Shown here: in pieces, positions 1-14,300 of the stretch
Position numbering within the stretch: the stretch's first letter is position 1
Layout: every line of letters begins with the position of its first letter
Assembly (NCBI GenBank): GCA_963978905.1
Contig: OZ022261.1
Location: 21,759,686 to 21,823,685 of the forward strand
DNA length: 64,000 bases
Reading direction: 5' to 3'
DNA from: Trichostrongylus colubriformis
Taxonomy: Eukaryota > Nematoda > Chromadorea > Rhabditida > Trichostrongylidae
Notes under the pieces: model-generated
Told to the model about the DNA's origin: nothing
Databases searched by the model: none
The model's input: only the letters and a program-made list of their open reading frames with translations
Translations under genes and position numbers: made by a program

Positions 1-1305
1 TTCAGGTCATTAATGTCTACAACAGCCACCGTTAGAGGAGCACTGCTGAGCATTAAGTTTCCTGGCACGTTCGGTCGCGGTATGGTATGTTTAACCCTGA
101 TGTCTCGAGAATCCTGCCCATAATTTCCCCAATCCGGTCCGTAATTCATATAATGACTGTGCCGGTTCTCTCCTTATATCCCAATCCATACTCACGGAAT
201 AGTAACTATGTATGCTGCTGTACCGCTCCACAATAAAAGCTCTCCGATACGGTTTTTGAAAACTTCATGTACTGTTTCTAACAATTCCTGTCCCATTCCT
301 CAATATCTCTTGACATCAAAAATCTCAAAAGTCTCAAGTCAATTCACAAGTCAAGCAATTCACAAGTTTGTCAGGTACGAAAAGTAGAATCTGAGTGTGA
401 ACAAAGGTTATTGGAACTTGGAGATGTAAGATAAAGGTCTGACATCATATACTCCGAATTTTCATCATTATACCCGTTACTCCCTCTGCCCTCTCGCTCC
501 GCTTCTGGAAGGCAGTCATACGAGCCATTGTAAAAAGGTTACAGTAGATTTCTCTCCATTCCGCCCAAAATGAGCGTCGAGTGAGGAAAGTGTCAGATTG
601 AACACCAGTATTCAAAGTATCAAACTGGACCCCATTTTGACCAAAAACCAACCGAAGCGCTTCGATCTTCTCTCCGACTATTTCTCTGCTTATATAATTG
701 CATGTGTAGCTCTTTTTGAATGGAAACAAAAATTTCTCTTCTATCCTCTTCAACAGATCTTTCATTGCTACACAGAATAATTAATTTTAACTGAATCTGA
801 CATCCTGAATTTCAAAGCATGTGGTCTCAGACGAGGAGACCTAATGAGGTGACTAGTATGGGTGAGATGAGACCGAGTTGGTGTATGCGGCCATCAACCA
901 CTCGAAGGGTTTCTTACACGGTGAGCACTCTAAAAACGGTCGTCTCGCGAAACAATCCTCCCTTCACACTCTGACCCTCATTAATACTACCTCTCGAGGC
1001 TGCTCTCAGTGAACCCGTTTGATTAAGTCATTATGTAGTGAAATTAATTCGGTTCAGCAGTCAATATACATGTCCTACATAGAACACAAGGAAATGGCAC
1101 AGATGTCTAGCATTCAGATGTCTGGTACTCTTAAGCGGTGGGGGCTGCTCAGTATAAAATATAATATATGTTGGATCTGGATTATATTAGCGATTCAAGA
1201 CCCTACTCCATACGGACCATTCGAGCATAAATGTAAAAAGAGAAGAAGAAGGGCGATAACAGACAATTACAAGTCCTATCATAAATTAGGATTTGGTATT
1301 TTTCG

Positions 1306-1335
1306 CTATCACTTACTATCACTTACTATCACTTG
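1306..1335. repeat. 10-bp tandem repeat, 3 copies
   Basis: The unit CTATCACTTA is present at 1,306 and 1,316, followed by a third copy (1,326-1,335) whose last base differs. It is a short local duplication with no visible function. Confidence 0.9.
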
Positions 1336-4300
1336 TTTATCTCGACCACAAAATTCTCCAGTGAAGGACAGAGTCCGTAGTTCCAGCGCTCACTTCATGT
1401 AGTATAAATACCTGTATATGGCAGGACGGAAAAGTGGCGCCTCTAGGTGAATAGCTGATGGTCGAAAAAGCCCTCGGTAATTTGTTCTCATTTCACATGC
1501 AGTATCATCATAGATCCATTTCAGACTTATTCTTTCCGAAATTCTACTATGTTCTGTTTTATTTGTTTTTTCTTCAAACTGTTGTTTTCATGTAGTGGCT
1601 TCAAATCATCCACACAGGAAGATCCAAATAAATTTCTTTCTATATCACTGTTTTCTACTTTCCAATGGCTGCTATAATATGCAAATAATTTAACAAGATA
1701 TCAAAAGAATGTCCTGGTAGAATGATGCATAAGTTTCGGATTCTACGGCTGTTCTCATTCAACCGGGTGATTCATTCACTCTTCTTCGGCAATCCATAAT
1801 TTCAATCGATAGTGATCGGTAGGCTGTGAAAAGTGCCTTACACACCGATTTTCTATTATCCACAACAGGTTTTCACTCTTTGAATGTCTGAGTGTTTTCT
1901 AGTAGAAACTAGAGCTGGGAGTGACAAGCAAAACCCGAATCTGTTCCGATTCCTCTTACCCTCGAACTTCCCCTCGAAAATTGTCCAAACGATAATACGC
2001 GAACCTTTTTCCTCTAAGTCTTTCGACGCTTCTGGTAACTTCGTGAAGCAGATCATCGGTGATCTGAATTTCGTGGATTCGAAAATGCGCTCCAGCAGCC
2101 TGGTCTACATCCATAGAGCCACTGCTATTACTATATGGTTGGCATGCAGTTACGAGTTGACGACAGAGGCTTTGTCTGAGGCGAACCCCTTATTTGGGTC
2201 AGCCTTTTGATGTTGTTTCCCTTAAAGGCAGCTTTCGAGAAAATTCGGACGAGAAGTATAAGAAGTAGTGAATATGAAAGCCAAGATGCCTAGTAACAGG
2301 AAAATGGAGAAAAAACGAATGGAAGTGGCCAAAAACCCAAGAAATAGAACCCCTTCCCACCATTGGTTCTGGGCGCGGACGACCTTTCCGTCAGGACGCG
2401 GGTAGTCCGCATAGGTTTTCCACTGGCATTACCAAGACGTAAGCATGAAGGGATGTTTGGAAATGCGACAGCATCTATTTTCATGTGGTCAGTTTCAAGC
2501 TAAAAGTGAGAAAACGCGCTCGATACATTCAATCCTGCCGATCTCCTTGACCAACCGCACCGTGACCAACCCCTAATCACGTCGCCTGGAGGCGGGCTGC
2601 CCTTGTCCAAGGCGGCTTGCCCTGACGAGGCCGCCTCCGCCACAGCTCAAGGGGGCGCCTTTTGCGGGGGATTTCGCCATACATCGGCCTTTCAGCCCCG
2701 TAGTTTTTCAGCGCATGCCTTCTTTTGGCGTTCCCTGTCACCCATATTATCGCCAACACTGTCTTTAAGCAGCTTACCACATGGCTCTAGGATGGCTGAG
2801 GAGATGCGTTTTCCCTTCTTTCCTGGTTTCTTCCTTGATCAGGTTCCATCCGAGTTAGTAGTAGTGAGTTGTAGGAAGTGATAGTGAGTGATGGATACTG
2901 TCCGTGATTAGCTTTCTTTTTCTCACAGTATACATACCATACATACATACATTATCCAGGTTGGTATTTACGTGGTCGCTTCCGTTTAGGTGTAGATTCC
3001 TTATCTCCCACCCCCGTATCGAAAGGCGTCAGTGAATCATCGGATGTAAATGTAACACGATGTGCGCTTTTGTGGTGCGAGCAGAAGGGGCGGATAAGAT
3101 GGTCAATCGTCGTTTTTTACTGTGTGGTGTATCACAACCGAGATGATTCACCGTCGTCGGAACCAACCGGCCTTCGGGTTGATGTCTTCGGCGCAACACA
3201 ACGCACGCAAATCCCCACAGCTCGTACGAACACGTCTCAGACAACGACCCCCCGTACGCTGACCGGCGCGACGATTGACGACACTGTATCGACATTAGTT
3301 GAAAACGCCTACCCCAAAGATCCATGAGCAAACGCATCAACCTGCTAGCATTGTTCCTGAAACACTTCATGTTCATTTCACAAATCTTCTTCTTCAAACT
3401 TCTGCTTTCCAAAGACCAAGCCTCGTTATTCTTTTAAAGGTGTTACCGTAATGGCATACACTTTCATGTAAGTGAGGTTTCTCTTGACCTACTTCAGATG
3501 ACTCCGATGGCTGTTAGCAGTATATATTTTTACAGAAAAATGGCCCGTCAGTCGGTGAAAATATTATTTTCAATATTTCATTCCTATTGCCCTGCTAGTC
3601 CCCTGAGGAATATCGGAATATTGCTTATGTATAATGCTTGCTTCATGGCACACTGCGACACAGCTTTGCATTCTGTAGCATACAGAGTAACAGAATCTGG
3701 ATCAATGCTACAGCATTATATGAGCATCCCAAAATTTGAAGGACTGAAACCCCTTTTTTCAGTAGAAATAGTATCGCTTGTTGTTTGAACTTTTATAAAC
3801 CTACATACACAGTTTATGAATCAAATTTTGCGAATTAAGTGTAAGTGAGTACACAAGTAAATGTCGCTGCGTAAGTTACTAGGGTTGATCAGTAATTGTT
3901 AGAAAATTTGTTGTAAAATTTAAGTACTGAAGAGCTGATCAATATTCACCCAACGGAGGCTATACCAGTTAATGAAGTCAGGGGAATGTATTTTTCTGCT
4001 GCTAAGCTCAACAACCTTCCCATTCCTCTTATAAACCTCTTCATACTGTTGAAAACACACTAGTAATGATATAAAGCAAGAGTTTTCCATGAAACTGTCA
4101 TTCACATACCGTGCTAAGCAAAGAACTTCTCCGCGTCCTTCATCATCTCTCTTTCCCTTTTTTTCATTTCTTACATCCTGGATTTTCAAATAGAACAGCA
4201 ATTGATGGCCCTCCGCCGATCACCCTACGCTATTCAATTCAGTATAGCTTTCCTTTTGAATTTTTTATTTCATGTTAAAATGAATTATGCATGCTGTAAT

Positions 4301-7300
4301 TCAATGACGAAATTTCTTAGCTGAAATTTGACAAGTGTCAAGTCCGTTCAATAAACAATGTCGCAACATTCTCAATACATAAATAGTCAATGTTATGGTT
4401 ACCTTTCCGAGTTTTTGAATAGGTTACCGCAAGAACGTAATTATTCATGCTAGGATTTATTATTATTCCATTTCAAGCCGATATTACCTTCCAAGCACAT
4501 TCTATGTTTAGTGGAGCATCACAGACTGCAAAAAGTGGCAAAAATTGAATAAGCAAATACAACTACTATTTTGGTGATGATAAACTAGTGTTCACATTTT
4601 TCGAGGAAACTAGCTATCAAGTAAGCTTGCTTGAGACAGTCTGTAGTAATCCACCACCTTTAACTGTATTCCATTAGTTTTCAGTTACATTTTTTATTCC
4701 AATGCGTTTGGTTTCTTACTGACTAAGGCGCCATCGGAACAGATACATGTGACCGTTCAAGACAGTCACGCTTGTGATACATCTTGAACCTGCTTCTATT
4801 CTTCAAAAGTGTATCATTTGAAATAAAACTCACTTGCAAATCTTAATTTAATAAATTTCCTGCCGAATGGTCATATCCTTTCGTGAATGTCATGTCAATT
4901 TGCACGTTCGATTGATTCATTTCTCTGTGTCTCTTCCAATTTTAATCCGAGCCTAAATGCTTTGTATTTCTCCCTATAAAAAAGCTTCATTTTTCAATAC
5001 AACCCGTTTTACCTAAGAATACACCAGTTTTGAAAAACTCATGTCCAGTAGTGTGGATTCGCTTTGGGACATATTCCATTTCATGTAAGAATGCGAAAGG
5101 TCTACGATCCCTTACATCGGACGTTTTTCGCGCCATTTTGATGGGCAAGTGCAGAGCGACTGTTGAACGTCGAGGAAGAGGATATCGCCAATGGAGTGGG
5201 TTAGTGTACATAGCAAAGTGGTGGTATCGTGATGGTCACAAGTCGCGAAGCCGCAAAGTCGAATCTCGAGAGCTGATCCATCAATCATGTCCGCCAATCG
5301 CTTTCTGATAAGATTAGCGCTGAATATTCTCACTCGCCAACGCTAATAAGGAAAGCAGAAGACAGGTCAATGAATGAGCGTCTTACCATAACTCGACATC
5401 AATGACATAGAGTGGTTTGCGGTTAAAATTAGATCTTCATATTTGCGTAACCCAATGTGCAGTACAAATTGGAAGTATGTACACTACAGCTGGTCGTTTC
5501 AAAGTGGTCATTCCTTTAAAGGCGTGAAATGGTAGGAGTAATGTGGGTAATGGGAACTCCTGAACTGAGTCACGCAAATGAAAGCTAGGGGTCTTAAAAG
5601 GCTCTATGTGGCGAAATTTCTGATGAAAAATAGTGCCTCCGGCTTTAAAAGAGCCCTCTACTTCAACAGCTATCACTTGTTTCATGGCAACCCGCCCCTT
5701 TTTTCAAAGCGCCCCGCCCTTTTTGAGAATAAACGGCGGGAAGAGGGTCTTATTTCGCGGAATTTTGACCGTTTTATTCGGTGATTTCTTCACTTTCGTA
5801 CTACTGAGCACCTCGGCCTTCATATTTAAATCCTTCCATATTCGGCCCGAGTAACCCCTATCACTGCCTTTAATATTTAAGCTAAATGCATGGTGTATCG
5901 TGGTGGCACTTGATCTGTCGCCTTATCCTTTCAGTGAATCATTCACACCCAGCTTATCGTTAGTACCTTTGACCATCTCCCTATCCACTATTAGGGCTAC
6001 TATACACCACATACTTTTGCGCGTTCATAGGATAAATGCAAATCTCAAAGTGCGTCAACATGAATCAACTCAGATATTAGTTGGGTCCCAGCGAAGGCAA
6101 CCACAATCGTTAGTGCTGTAATTGGAGAGAGTAAAGCATCGGACAGAACACTTTGTCCCTGGTTTCAGAAGTGCAGAAATGAGGACGAGTTGCTTGAATT
6201 TTCGACTGATCAAGTCGCTTCAACTAAAAAGCAGAAAACGATGAGCGTCTAACTTGCAGGGATATCTTGAAGTAATGGTCTCCCCCACTCAGATGTGGTT
6301 GAGTACCCCTAGTAGCTCTGATTCGAAAAAAACCCAAAAAATGGGTGCCGCGCGATTCCCCGGAGTGGCCATGCACGAGCGATTTTTCACAAATCGTCTT
6401 CCAGCAACTGGAGCCGTTGCAAGATAAAGCCCTCACTCGTCCACCATATTTATAAGATCTAGCGCTAACTAAGCTCCTTTTTCCTCAAACATCTGGACAG
6501 CTCCCTCAACAGCAGTGTGTGCAGAATGAATGGTAAATTGAAGTCGGCTTTTTTGATTTCGTGCAATATGAATTGTCAGCCCTTTATTAAAATGAGTTTT
6601 GCAGCTAAGCGTAATGTTGGCAAAAGTGTAGCAAATCGAACGGTGCTCATTCTGAGAAAAGATGCAGTCTGAGCTGAGGTATGATCTCCCGAAGATGAAA
6701 TTTTGGAAACGGGCCAAAACTTTCCTCACAGCGTAATATACATACATGCATGGATTTCAGAGAAATTCTTAAAATATTTGAGGTCATGGTCTGAAAGTGC
6801 TCCTAGCGCTATGAAATTATTCTAAATTGTGTTCGTGAAAAATTCGAAGTTTTGTTTGTCATGAAAATGAAGGGGACGTCTGTCACCCTGCAAGACAACA
6901 GAAAATGTTATGATCTCATTTCACGTAGCCTCAGTAGATGTCAGTGCGAACTTCTTTTACATTTTCTAAAAATACATTGCGATACATTGTTACAAAAGTG
7001 TAGTTGGTATAGTGGTGAATGGGACTGCCCCAAAAGCATGCTTCAGTGATTGAATTCGAAGTAGTGCCCGTCTAGACAAAACAAGCCTTCCATTCCTTCG
7101 AGATCGAATGATTGGCAATGGTATAGGCGGAATCGCATCTGAACCCCTACCACTTTAAATGAAGAAGAATGCGTGGTCCATTCCAAGAGTATAATGATAG
7201 ACGAAGGATGCTTTGACCTCTATTCCTTCTGGTTTACCTTTTTGTTCCCATGTGCGTTCCAGTAACCCAAGAAACACGATATCTGGGTCATCATGATTCA

Positions 7301-8030
7301 CGGCCCCATCCTATAAAACTCATGAACTTGGTCCATAGTATGCGAAGCTACTTATGAAACAAATAGTTTCATCCTACTCGGGTCGGCCTCCAACTCAATC
7401 TCTATCCCATCACTTTTTCCTCTCTCGGCAATCTACGCTCAGCTCAGTTTTGAAGTTTTTCTACCACCAGAAAATCTCTCATACGTCACAAACAAATAAT
7501 GTTGAACTTCAGAGGGTGCTGTCGGCTTGTTTTCGAGGTTGACCCAATTTTTCCGGGTGCAATAAAATCGGACAATCGGTTTCGAACGCCGAAGCCACGT
7601 CGTGGTCGTTGTCTGATGTCACGTTCATTTAGCGTTTGAAAGCGGTTGGGGGAGAAAACGATGGAGAAATTCGTATGCGTTGTCGTATATAACAGGTTTC
7701 ATATGATTAGTTGAAATCAGGGTTTGTTTCGGTTATTCATTTATAGCGTGACTGAGGGATTAATAGCACTAGTTAATTTGGGGCTGAACATTGGCTCTAG
7801 AATGGCCATTCAGGAAAAGTTACCCTGTGACTACAAATGGCCTTTCGCAAGGCATATGGAACTATTGAAGTGGTGAGCAACAATGTTCGGTTATTGGATA
7901 GGTCATGCATCGAAAATCCTTGCCTTTTGTGATGCACCACGTATTCACATCCATTCTTAATTTGGTGATTCTTGAGTAGTTTGAACTATACGATGGTTTG
8001 TGGGGCCAGTGTTCTATTCCCCTAGATGAG

Positions 8031-8147
8031 TATGGTATCAAACCTCCAACTTTTCGACAGCCCACAAAGGCCAACCTCAGACAAACCTATCCACGAGGTA
8101 GAGGAAATTTGGTTGGCCTTTGTGAGCTGGCGAAGGTCTGATCCCCG
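8031..8147. repeat. imperfect inverted repeat (hairpin)
   Basis: The left arm contains CACAAAGGCCAACC near 8,062-8,075. The right arm contains its reverse complement GGTTGGCCTTTGTG at 8,111-8,124. Counting flanking bases, the inner 19 bp match at 18 positions, and weaker pairing continues outward to roughly 40 bp per arm around a 35-base loop. The form suggests a small foldback/MITE remnant. Confidence 0.75.
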
Positions 8148-8334
8148 GACCAAGCTAGTAAAGGCGGCTCCCCTCGCGACTGTGAGGGGCCTTGGACAGA
8201 AAATTCGCGATACGGCGTGCAAGGTGGGGTCGCCATATGCAGCTAAGTCCTAAAGCGACTACATGTCTTACCCCTAAACGAAGGCAGACTACATGGTGAT
8301 CATTTAGCACCTAATTACATACCACGACCCAGTG

Positions 8335-8383
8335 TGCATGCTGTGCACCGCGACGCAAACTTTCTACCCTAATGGCACCCACC
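8335..8383. repeat. copy of dispersed foldback-family repeat
   Basis: The segment ending TTCTACCCTAATGGCACCC, preceded by a GC-rich stretch with CACCGCGACGCAAA, resembles the right end of the foldback at 33.5-33.7 kb and the segment at 62,970-63,067. Only about 45 bases can be aligned by eye here. Confidence 0.5.
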
Positions 8384-11300
8384 CCATTTATCACCATACC
8401 ATCCCAGATCCCCATCAAGTAATATAAGCTGTTTTTGACTGCGGTTATATTACAGCTGCCCTTCATATCCTGATGAACTATCTGAACCACCAATGCGGCA
8501 AACATATAATAACATTATGAGGTCAATAGTGGATGAAATAATTGGCCATCGATTCTTTTCGGCTTCTGGTCCCGTTGATAGATGGCTCACCCGGGGAATG
8601 ACATTTTGAACGATTCACTGTGTCACAGGAAACCGTATCGGCAAGCGTTACTGATTTCGTATGCGTCGATTCGTGGCATCGACGATGTCCTCATTCTCTC
8701 AGCTTGACAAATCACCCCGTACTGCTGCTACTGAAATGTTCCATATGCCAGTCGTTAAATGTACCATATCCACTACTGAATATCTGTTCAAATGCCGCCA
8801 TTGCCATGGTTGTTGACCTTGACGTATCTCCGGAGGGAGATTATTGCCTATTGCTTTTCACGACACTTCATAATTATTGGATTTTCGACATTTCTTCTTC
8901 AATAAATTCTTGTCTGAGTCCATCCACGTCCATGAAAATCCGGTGCAAATCTAGCCAACGTTTTTCTAAACGCTATGTTCAAATGCTAGTCTTCGACACG
9001 ATCATTGGCCATGAGTAATGCGTATTTACAGCTACACACATACACAGTCTGGTCTGGGAGAATCGTCTGAAGATCGCTATCTGCAACAAGTTTACAAACG
9101 TTGATAGTATTTCTGTCGACGTGTTACTCCTTCATTACACTTCATTTCAAGGGAACATTTGACCCTTACAACGTTGTGCTGCCTCTGATGACGACATCGG
9201 TAGTGTTCTTTCAGCGAATTACACGAACCTTAAGTCACTTTTTACCGCTCCTCCTCATACTAATTAATTAGTTTAATTATTCTAAAATAATGCTCTCAGG
9301 ATGGGGAATATTTCTTTTTCGTCGATCCGTTAGCTGCGACGGCCTTACATGTTGTAGATGTTATCGTGGGCTGGTTCACCTTCAACGCCCTAGTCTATCC
9401 ATCCGGCTACACACCGTTTTTCGTTCATTTCACGAAAATTCCTATGATTAGAGGACAGATGCGGCATGACATCAGGCTTCAACGTATTTTCTCTTCAATC
9501 ATCCTTTGACATGTGGAAGTTGAGGCACATCTCCCGTTTGTAAACGACGACTATGACGGGTTTCGTTCCTTCATTTGAAAATGCATATTACGGTAATAGG
9601 TTCTGCACTAACTATGGCTCCATAAGGCCCTGCTGAAGGTACCTGGGCAATATCAACAATGAATGCATGCGGTGTATTGCGTATTGTGCTGGCATTTAGG
9701 CATAATTACCTGTTCTTATCCGATGTAATGAAAGCCACGTAGCGCTCTGCTAAAGCTCATTCCTCGATTATATTAACTGCTGTTCGATGTATATGTGAGC
9801 GAGAAGTTGGTAAGTGGGGAGTGGGGTTCGCGATGATGAAAGAAAGGAGAGGGGTTTTGTGCAGATGGTCTCGTCAACCAACCATAGTGACCATAATATG
9901 CAAATCCTGGATTATCTCACCACAAAGATATATGGCGGCTGTAGACAAATGTGTATCGGGTGGACGTCACCCTTAAGTCAACCATCAGGCCCAACACAAG
10001 GACAAAGACTGGTGAACACTGTGCGGCCGGCTTACTTTCAGGTTACTTTTGGCTCGTTTACTAAATATAATCCCTCGAGTTCGGTCTACTTCTAATGATC
10101 ATGATTTAGCTTCCATTCCTCAACACCAAGCTTAAAGATGGATCGGTTTATGTACCTCCAACAGCAGTTCTTGTCTGGAACGAGAACTTTGGCCTAACTT
10201 TGCTGAAATCCACCGCGCTTCCACACACTCATCGATGTCAAAAGTGTTTTTTGTGAAATGTATGCGCAGCTGTCATGGTTTCAAACGAGCGTAGATCACG
10301 AAGTCTGCCCTTTTACTCCTTCCTTTTTTCCTTTTGATCCTTTTGGATACTTTTTTACTAAAAAGGGCTAACCATGCTGTCACTACTTTTTCGAACTATC
10401 CATTTCAAAGTACCTCACAAAACGGCTCATCTAACCCATTATAGTTAATCCTAACGTTTTTACTCATTTCATAACTTTCTACACCACAAAACTGGTAGCA
10501 ACAGAGGTCATCTCCTCACAGCCTTTTTTGTTTATTTTGTAAACCATCACCAACTCACAGGAGACCCGCTCAAGGTCTATTGACGAAACCTTGAAATGGT
10601 CTTCAAAAGAAGAGATCTCCACCTCTCCTGGTATTCATTACAAACTGCTACTACTAAGTATCACTTATTAGGTTATTGGACAATCACTTTTGTTATGTTA
10701 TGTAATGGCATGTTTGAATTGTTTGCAAGTTTTCCCTATGAAATTTTGTGGAAGGAATTATCACCCTCTGAGTACCAAGTTCAGGGCCCTGGATTTTGAA
10801 CTTGTTACATCCTACTACCATATAAGCTCAGATGACATCGGCTTTTATGAAGCGAACTAACCGGTCATTCCAAGAAGGGGAGATTTATGCTAGGCTGAAT
10901 TCCGGTTTATGATTGCTCCAGGCTCCACATACTGTATATACCTTCACCGAAGTCTTCTATACACTTTGCGTGTACTTCTAACTTCTTTATAGATAGCGCA
11001 CCATACCCCGAGTCGTACTGGTACTAATGCACCGCATTATTTCGACAGGACAGCCCGAAAAACGCTGGAGAGTCCAGTTTTCTTACAACTTCATGTCTGT
11101 CAAATTTCAAGTAGCAGTTGCCAAATTGGCTCAGACCGCTTTCGCTGATCATTAATAAGCTGCAGCGCATGCTGGATGCGCATATAGCGAGGGGAGGGGG
11201 GACAGCGTAAGTGTGCGGAATTCCAGTACAGGCGGACGGTTGGACGGGGAGGGGGAGAGGAGTTTGCCTCTTAACTGGTTAATTGTTCCACTTCTTTGTG

Positions 11301-11384
11301 CGAGATTGTCGCCAGCATCTCTACCCCGCCGTTTGCTAAGATTAGCGACGATCCGTCATATAACTGGATTTTCGGCACTCCCCA

Positions 11385-11397
11385 CCCCCCCCCCCCC
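11385..11397. repeat. poly-C tract, 13 bases
   Basis: This is an uninterrupted run of 13 C (G on the minus strand) within a longer C-rich stretch. It is one of four such runs of 11 or more in the window (see 26,365, 34,652 and 52,951). Confidence 0.95.
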
Positions 11398-14300
11398 ACT
11401 AATTCTGTCAAACTTATGGAAACTATTGTCAACTTTTGTCATAGTTAAATGTAGTGCTCCACATATTTTATTTTTCTTGGGCTAACGAGTTCATCATGGA
11501 AGGCTGCACTTCAGGAAGCACTTTCTCGTGGATGTTTGCATTGCTGTCGGTTTAAATGCCACTCCTACGCAATGTTTAAATGTCATACGCAAGACCGCAA
11601 CTGCAGATGTTTCTCACGCTGTGCTGAGGTCACAACATCTCCGCCGACCACGTTCATTCATGTACTGATCGTCTTTGCGTACAACATCGCCTACATGAGC
11701 ACGGCAATCGCGGTACCTTGTGTACGACCACTGAGCATGCATTGTCCATGTGTAGCCTATTGTGATATGACAACAATTTCAGCAGCTTATGTTCGTGGTC
11801 ATAAGGATTGTGTGAAATTTTGCGTAAAGTGCTCGAAGGGGGCACCTAAGCCCATCATGAGGCTCAGCGATCCATGGAATGTTAATCAAGCCTGGTTAGA
11901 TGTGCCAATGACAACGGCGGCGTCGCTTAGCTAACGGTTGTGCGAGGCTTTGGATTCAGATGCTTATCTAATCCTAGTGAGGATCGTTGTGCTCATCACT
12001 ATTCTATAATTATATGCTTCGTCACTGACCGATTGCCACCAATTGTTCGAACTCATGTCATGCGCAACGATAAGATAAGCAACATCGAGGACACAAGCCT
12101 ACCCTGACCCTCACTATGTGCTTCTTTTACGAGACCTGTTCGTCTCCAAGGTGCCACCGACCCTGTCTATTGACCAGAACTGTGGAAATATCTAAAAAGT
12201 CTTCACTCTCGAACGTACTATGTCAACGTTTGGTAACAGTCTTCTCGGATCTTTGAAGCCTCTCAAACTTGTATTTCTCTGACCTTAATTGTTGGCACCC
12301 ACCGGCCTAAAACTGAATGATTTTGTTAGAAATTCTCCTATCTAAACTTATCACTCCTACCGAACATTTTACGATATATCTCATTTTCCTTTTTCTAATA
12401 TTCTGATTATGGTGGCCTTCGTTTGCACAGGGGTTCCATTCTTACGGACCTCTCATTACCATGCCATCAGAGAGCCTCAAAATTTCCGCTTTTTAGACGT
12501 AGAAGGGTAACTGACTGGTGGCATAAGCAGTACTCTATAAAATTAATCAACTCAAAATGGCGTGCTCTAAAAACATCCTTGCGTACAGGGGACTTGCAAC
12601 AGTAGCCAGTAGATATTCTTTTTTAAAGTTACACGAATTATTGATTACTCCATGACTACAGGTTTCTATAGCCCTACGTTTTATCCTCAAAGCATGCACC
12701 TACATCCATGGAGAACAATATTTTATGTTTTGTTCGTATTCGGTTTTTTATGAATCTCTGTCATTTTTCACCACATAATCTTAATTAATCAATCAGCTGC
12801 AGTATAGAAAATGTGATCCTTACTAAGACTTCACTGGGAATGCTACACTCTTTTACATGAGTTTTCTTCAAGGTACCGCATAAATGTTGAATGCAGTTGT
12901 ACGGTACTAAAGAGAGGGCAATTAGCTCTGCTTTACATGGATAGGAAACAGGAGGGCCCAGGCATCTACCACCTCTGTCCACACCACTTCATTACTGATT
13001 CAAATGGAAACTATGTGTATGAGTTATGGAGGGAGGACTAGGCTGAGCTGCCAGGTGCTTCTTGTTCATCGGATAGCTTCTTTGGCATATCGCATCCGAG
13101 GCGTCTATGTCTGTCAATGTGTGTGCAGGTCCTTGAGGTGTTTGTATAGATGTAGTTGAGGCAACGCTTGCGTCCATTTCGTTTGTTTACCCGGGGTCGA
13201 CGTTGACCCCTGGACAGCGCGAAGCGGTCCCGCTTATGGGGTGTTTCATCATGTGTCACTCGAACTTCTGGACTTGAAGACACCGTGAAGGAAACTATCC
13301 GAGGGAATTCGGTATTTAGGTTCTTCAGATGACACATGAGTACTCACATTCGTCTCATTTCGAGTCATTTGATCTTTTCACTTAATCTTCATCGCTTCAT
13401 AATCGTTCATAGGGGTGAGGTCGATGGCATGCATGAGCGGCGGCACCTAACCCAGCCGCCGCCTTTCTCCACCGTGACCATCTCCTCCTCCTGCTCCTCT
13501 AACCCCAATCCACTCCCATTCAGCGCTTACTGCTCGCATCCCATTGTTCCTATTTAATAGACTGATCACCTGTTCCCGATAATTGTTGAATTGTATGTTA
13601 TTCTCGACGGTAATTGTAGCCGAGTCTTGCCAGACGGCGCACTTGCGCTCTGCCCATCACCGTTTAGACACTTACACTTGGTGGTCTTGGAAGACAATTC
13701 AGAATCACTAGTCTCTGTCGTGCTGCTCACAATCGTGCATTCCTAATGAATCGTCGTTGTCATAAGAGGATGATGTGTGGCGAGATTTCGATTATTGTGT
13801 TCGGATGTGGTTCGATGGCATTATGTGTCTCTAATGCGTTGGCGGATGTAAAGAGGAACGGATGAAATGGGGCAGGGCTTAAGTGCTCACGACGTTAAAC
13901 GCTTTAGCACTCCACACCCTCGTTATGTCTTTCGGCACACTTGCTTCCTGGCGCTTAATTAACCCCACGGAGGTTTTGCCTACTCCTACTATGGTGGTAT
14001 CCTACCGTAACCATTTATTCAGTAAGTCAACCTCTCTAACTCGCTACTAAATCGTAAGAAAGAAATCGTTCGCCTAACAGCTTTTGGATTACCCAATCTG
14101 CTCTTGTTTTTCTTGAGCAGTGACTTCTCTATGATCAGTGAACTCCATACATTAAATCTTGAATTCATACCAGCGTCAAGCTTGTCGAATCCTCGATAGG
14201 GGGATGGTACACCGACTGGCAAAAAAGGGAGGTTTCGTTTGCTTAGAATACCCTTTATTCACCAGGTGCGAACGGAAGTATAACCACTCGTCACCTTTTT

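Noticed and set aside
2340..2720. GC-rich block with open frames on both strands as a gene
   Set aside because: Composition contrasts with the surroundings, both strands are open and no domain is present; an old repeat is more likely, though I could not identify the family.
6990..7065. tRNA-like A-box (TTGGTATAGTGGT) near 7,003
   Set aside because: The A-box resembles tRNA sequence, but there is no matching acceptor stem and the downstream GAATTCGAAG does not form a T-arm, so it is at best a chance match or a decayed tRNA-derived repeat.
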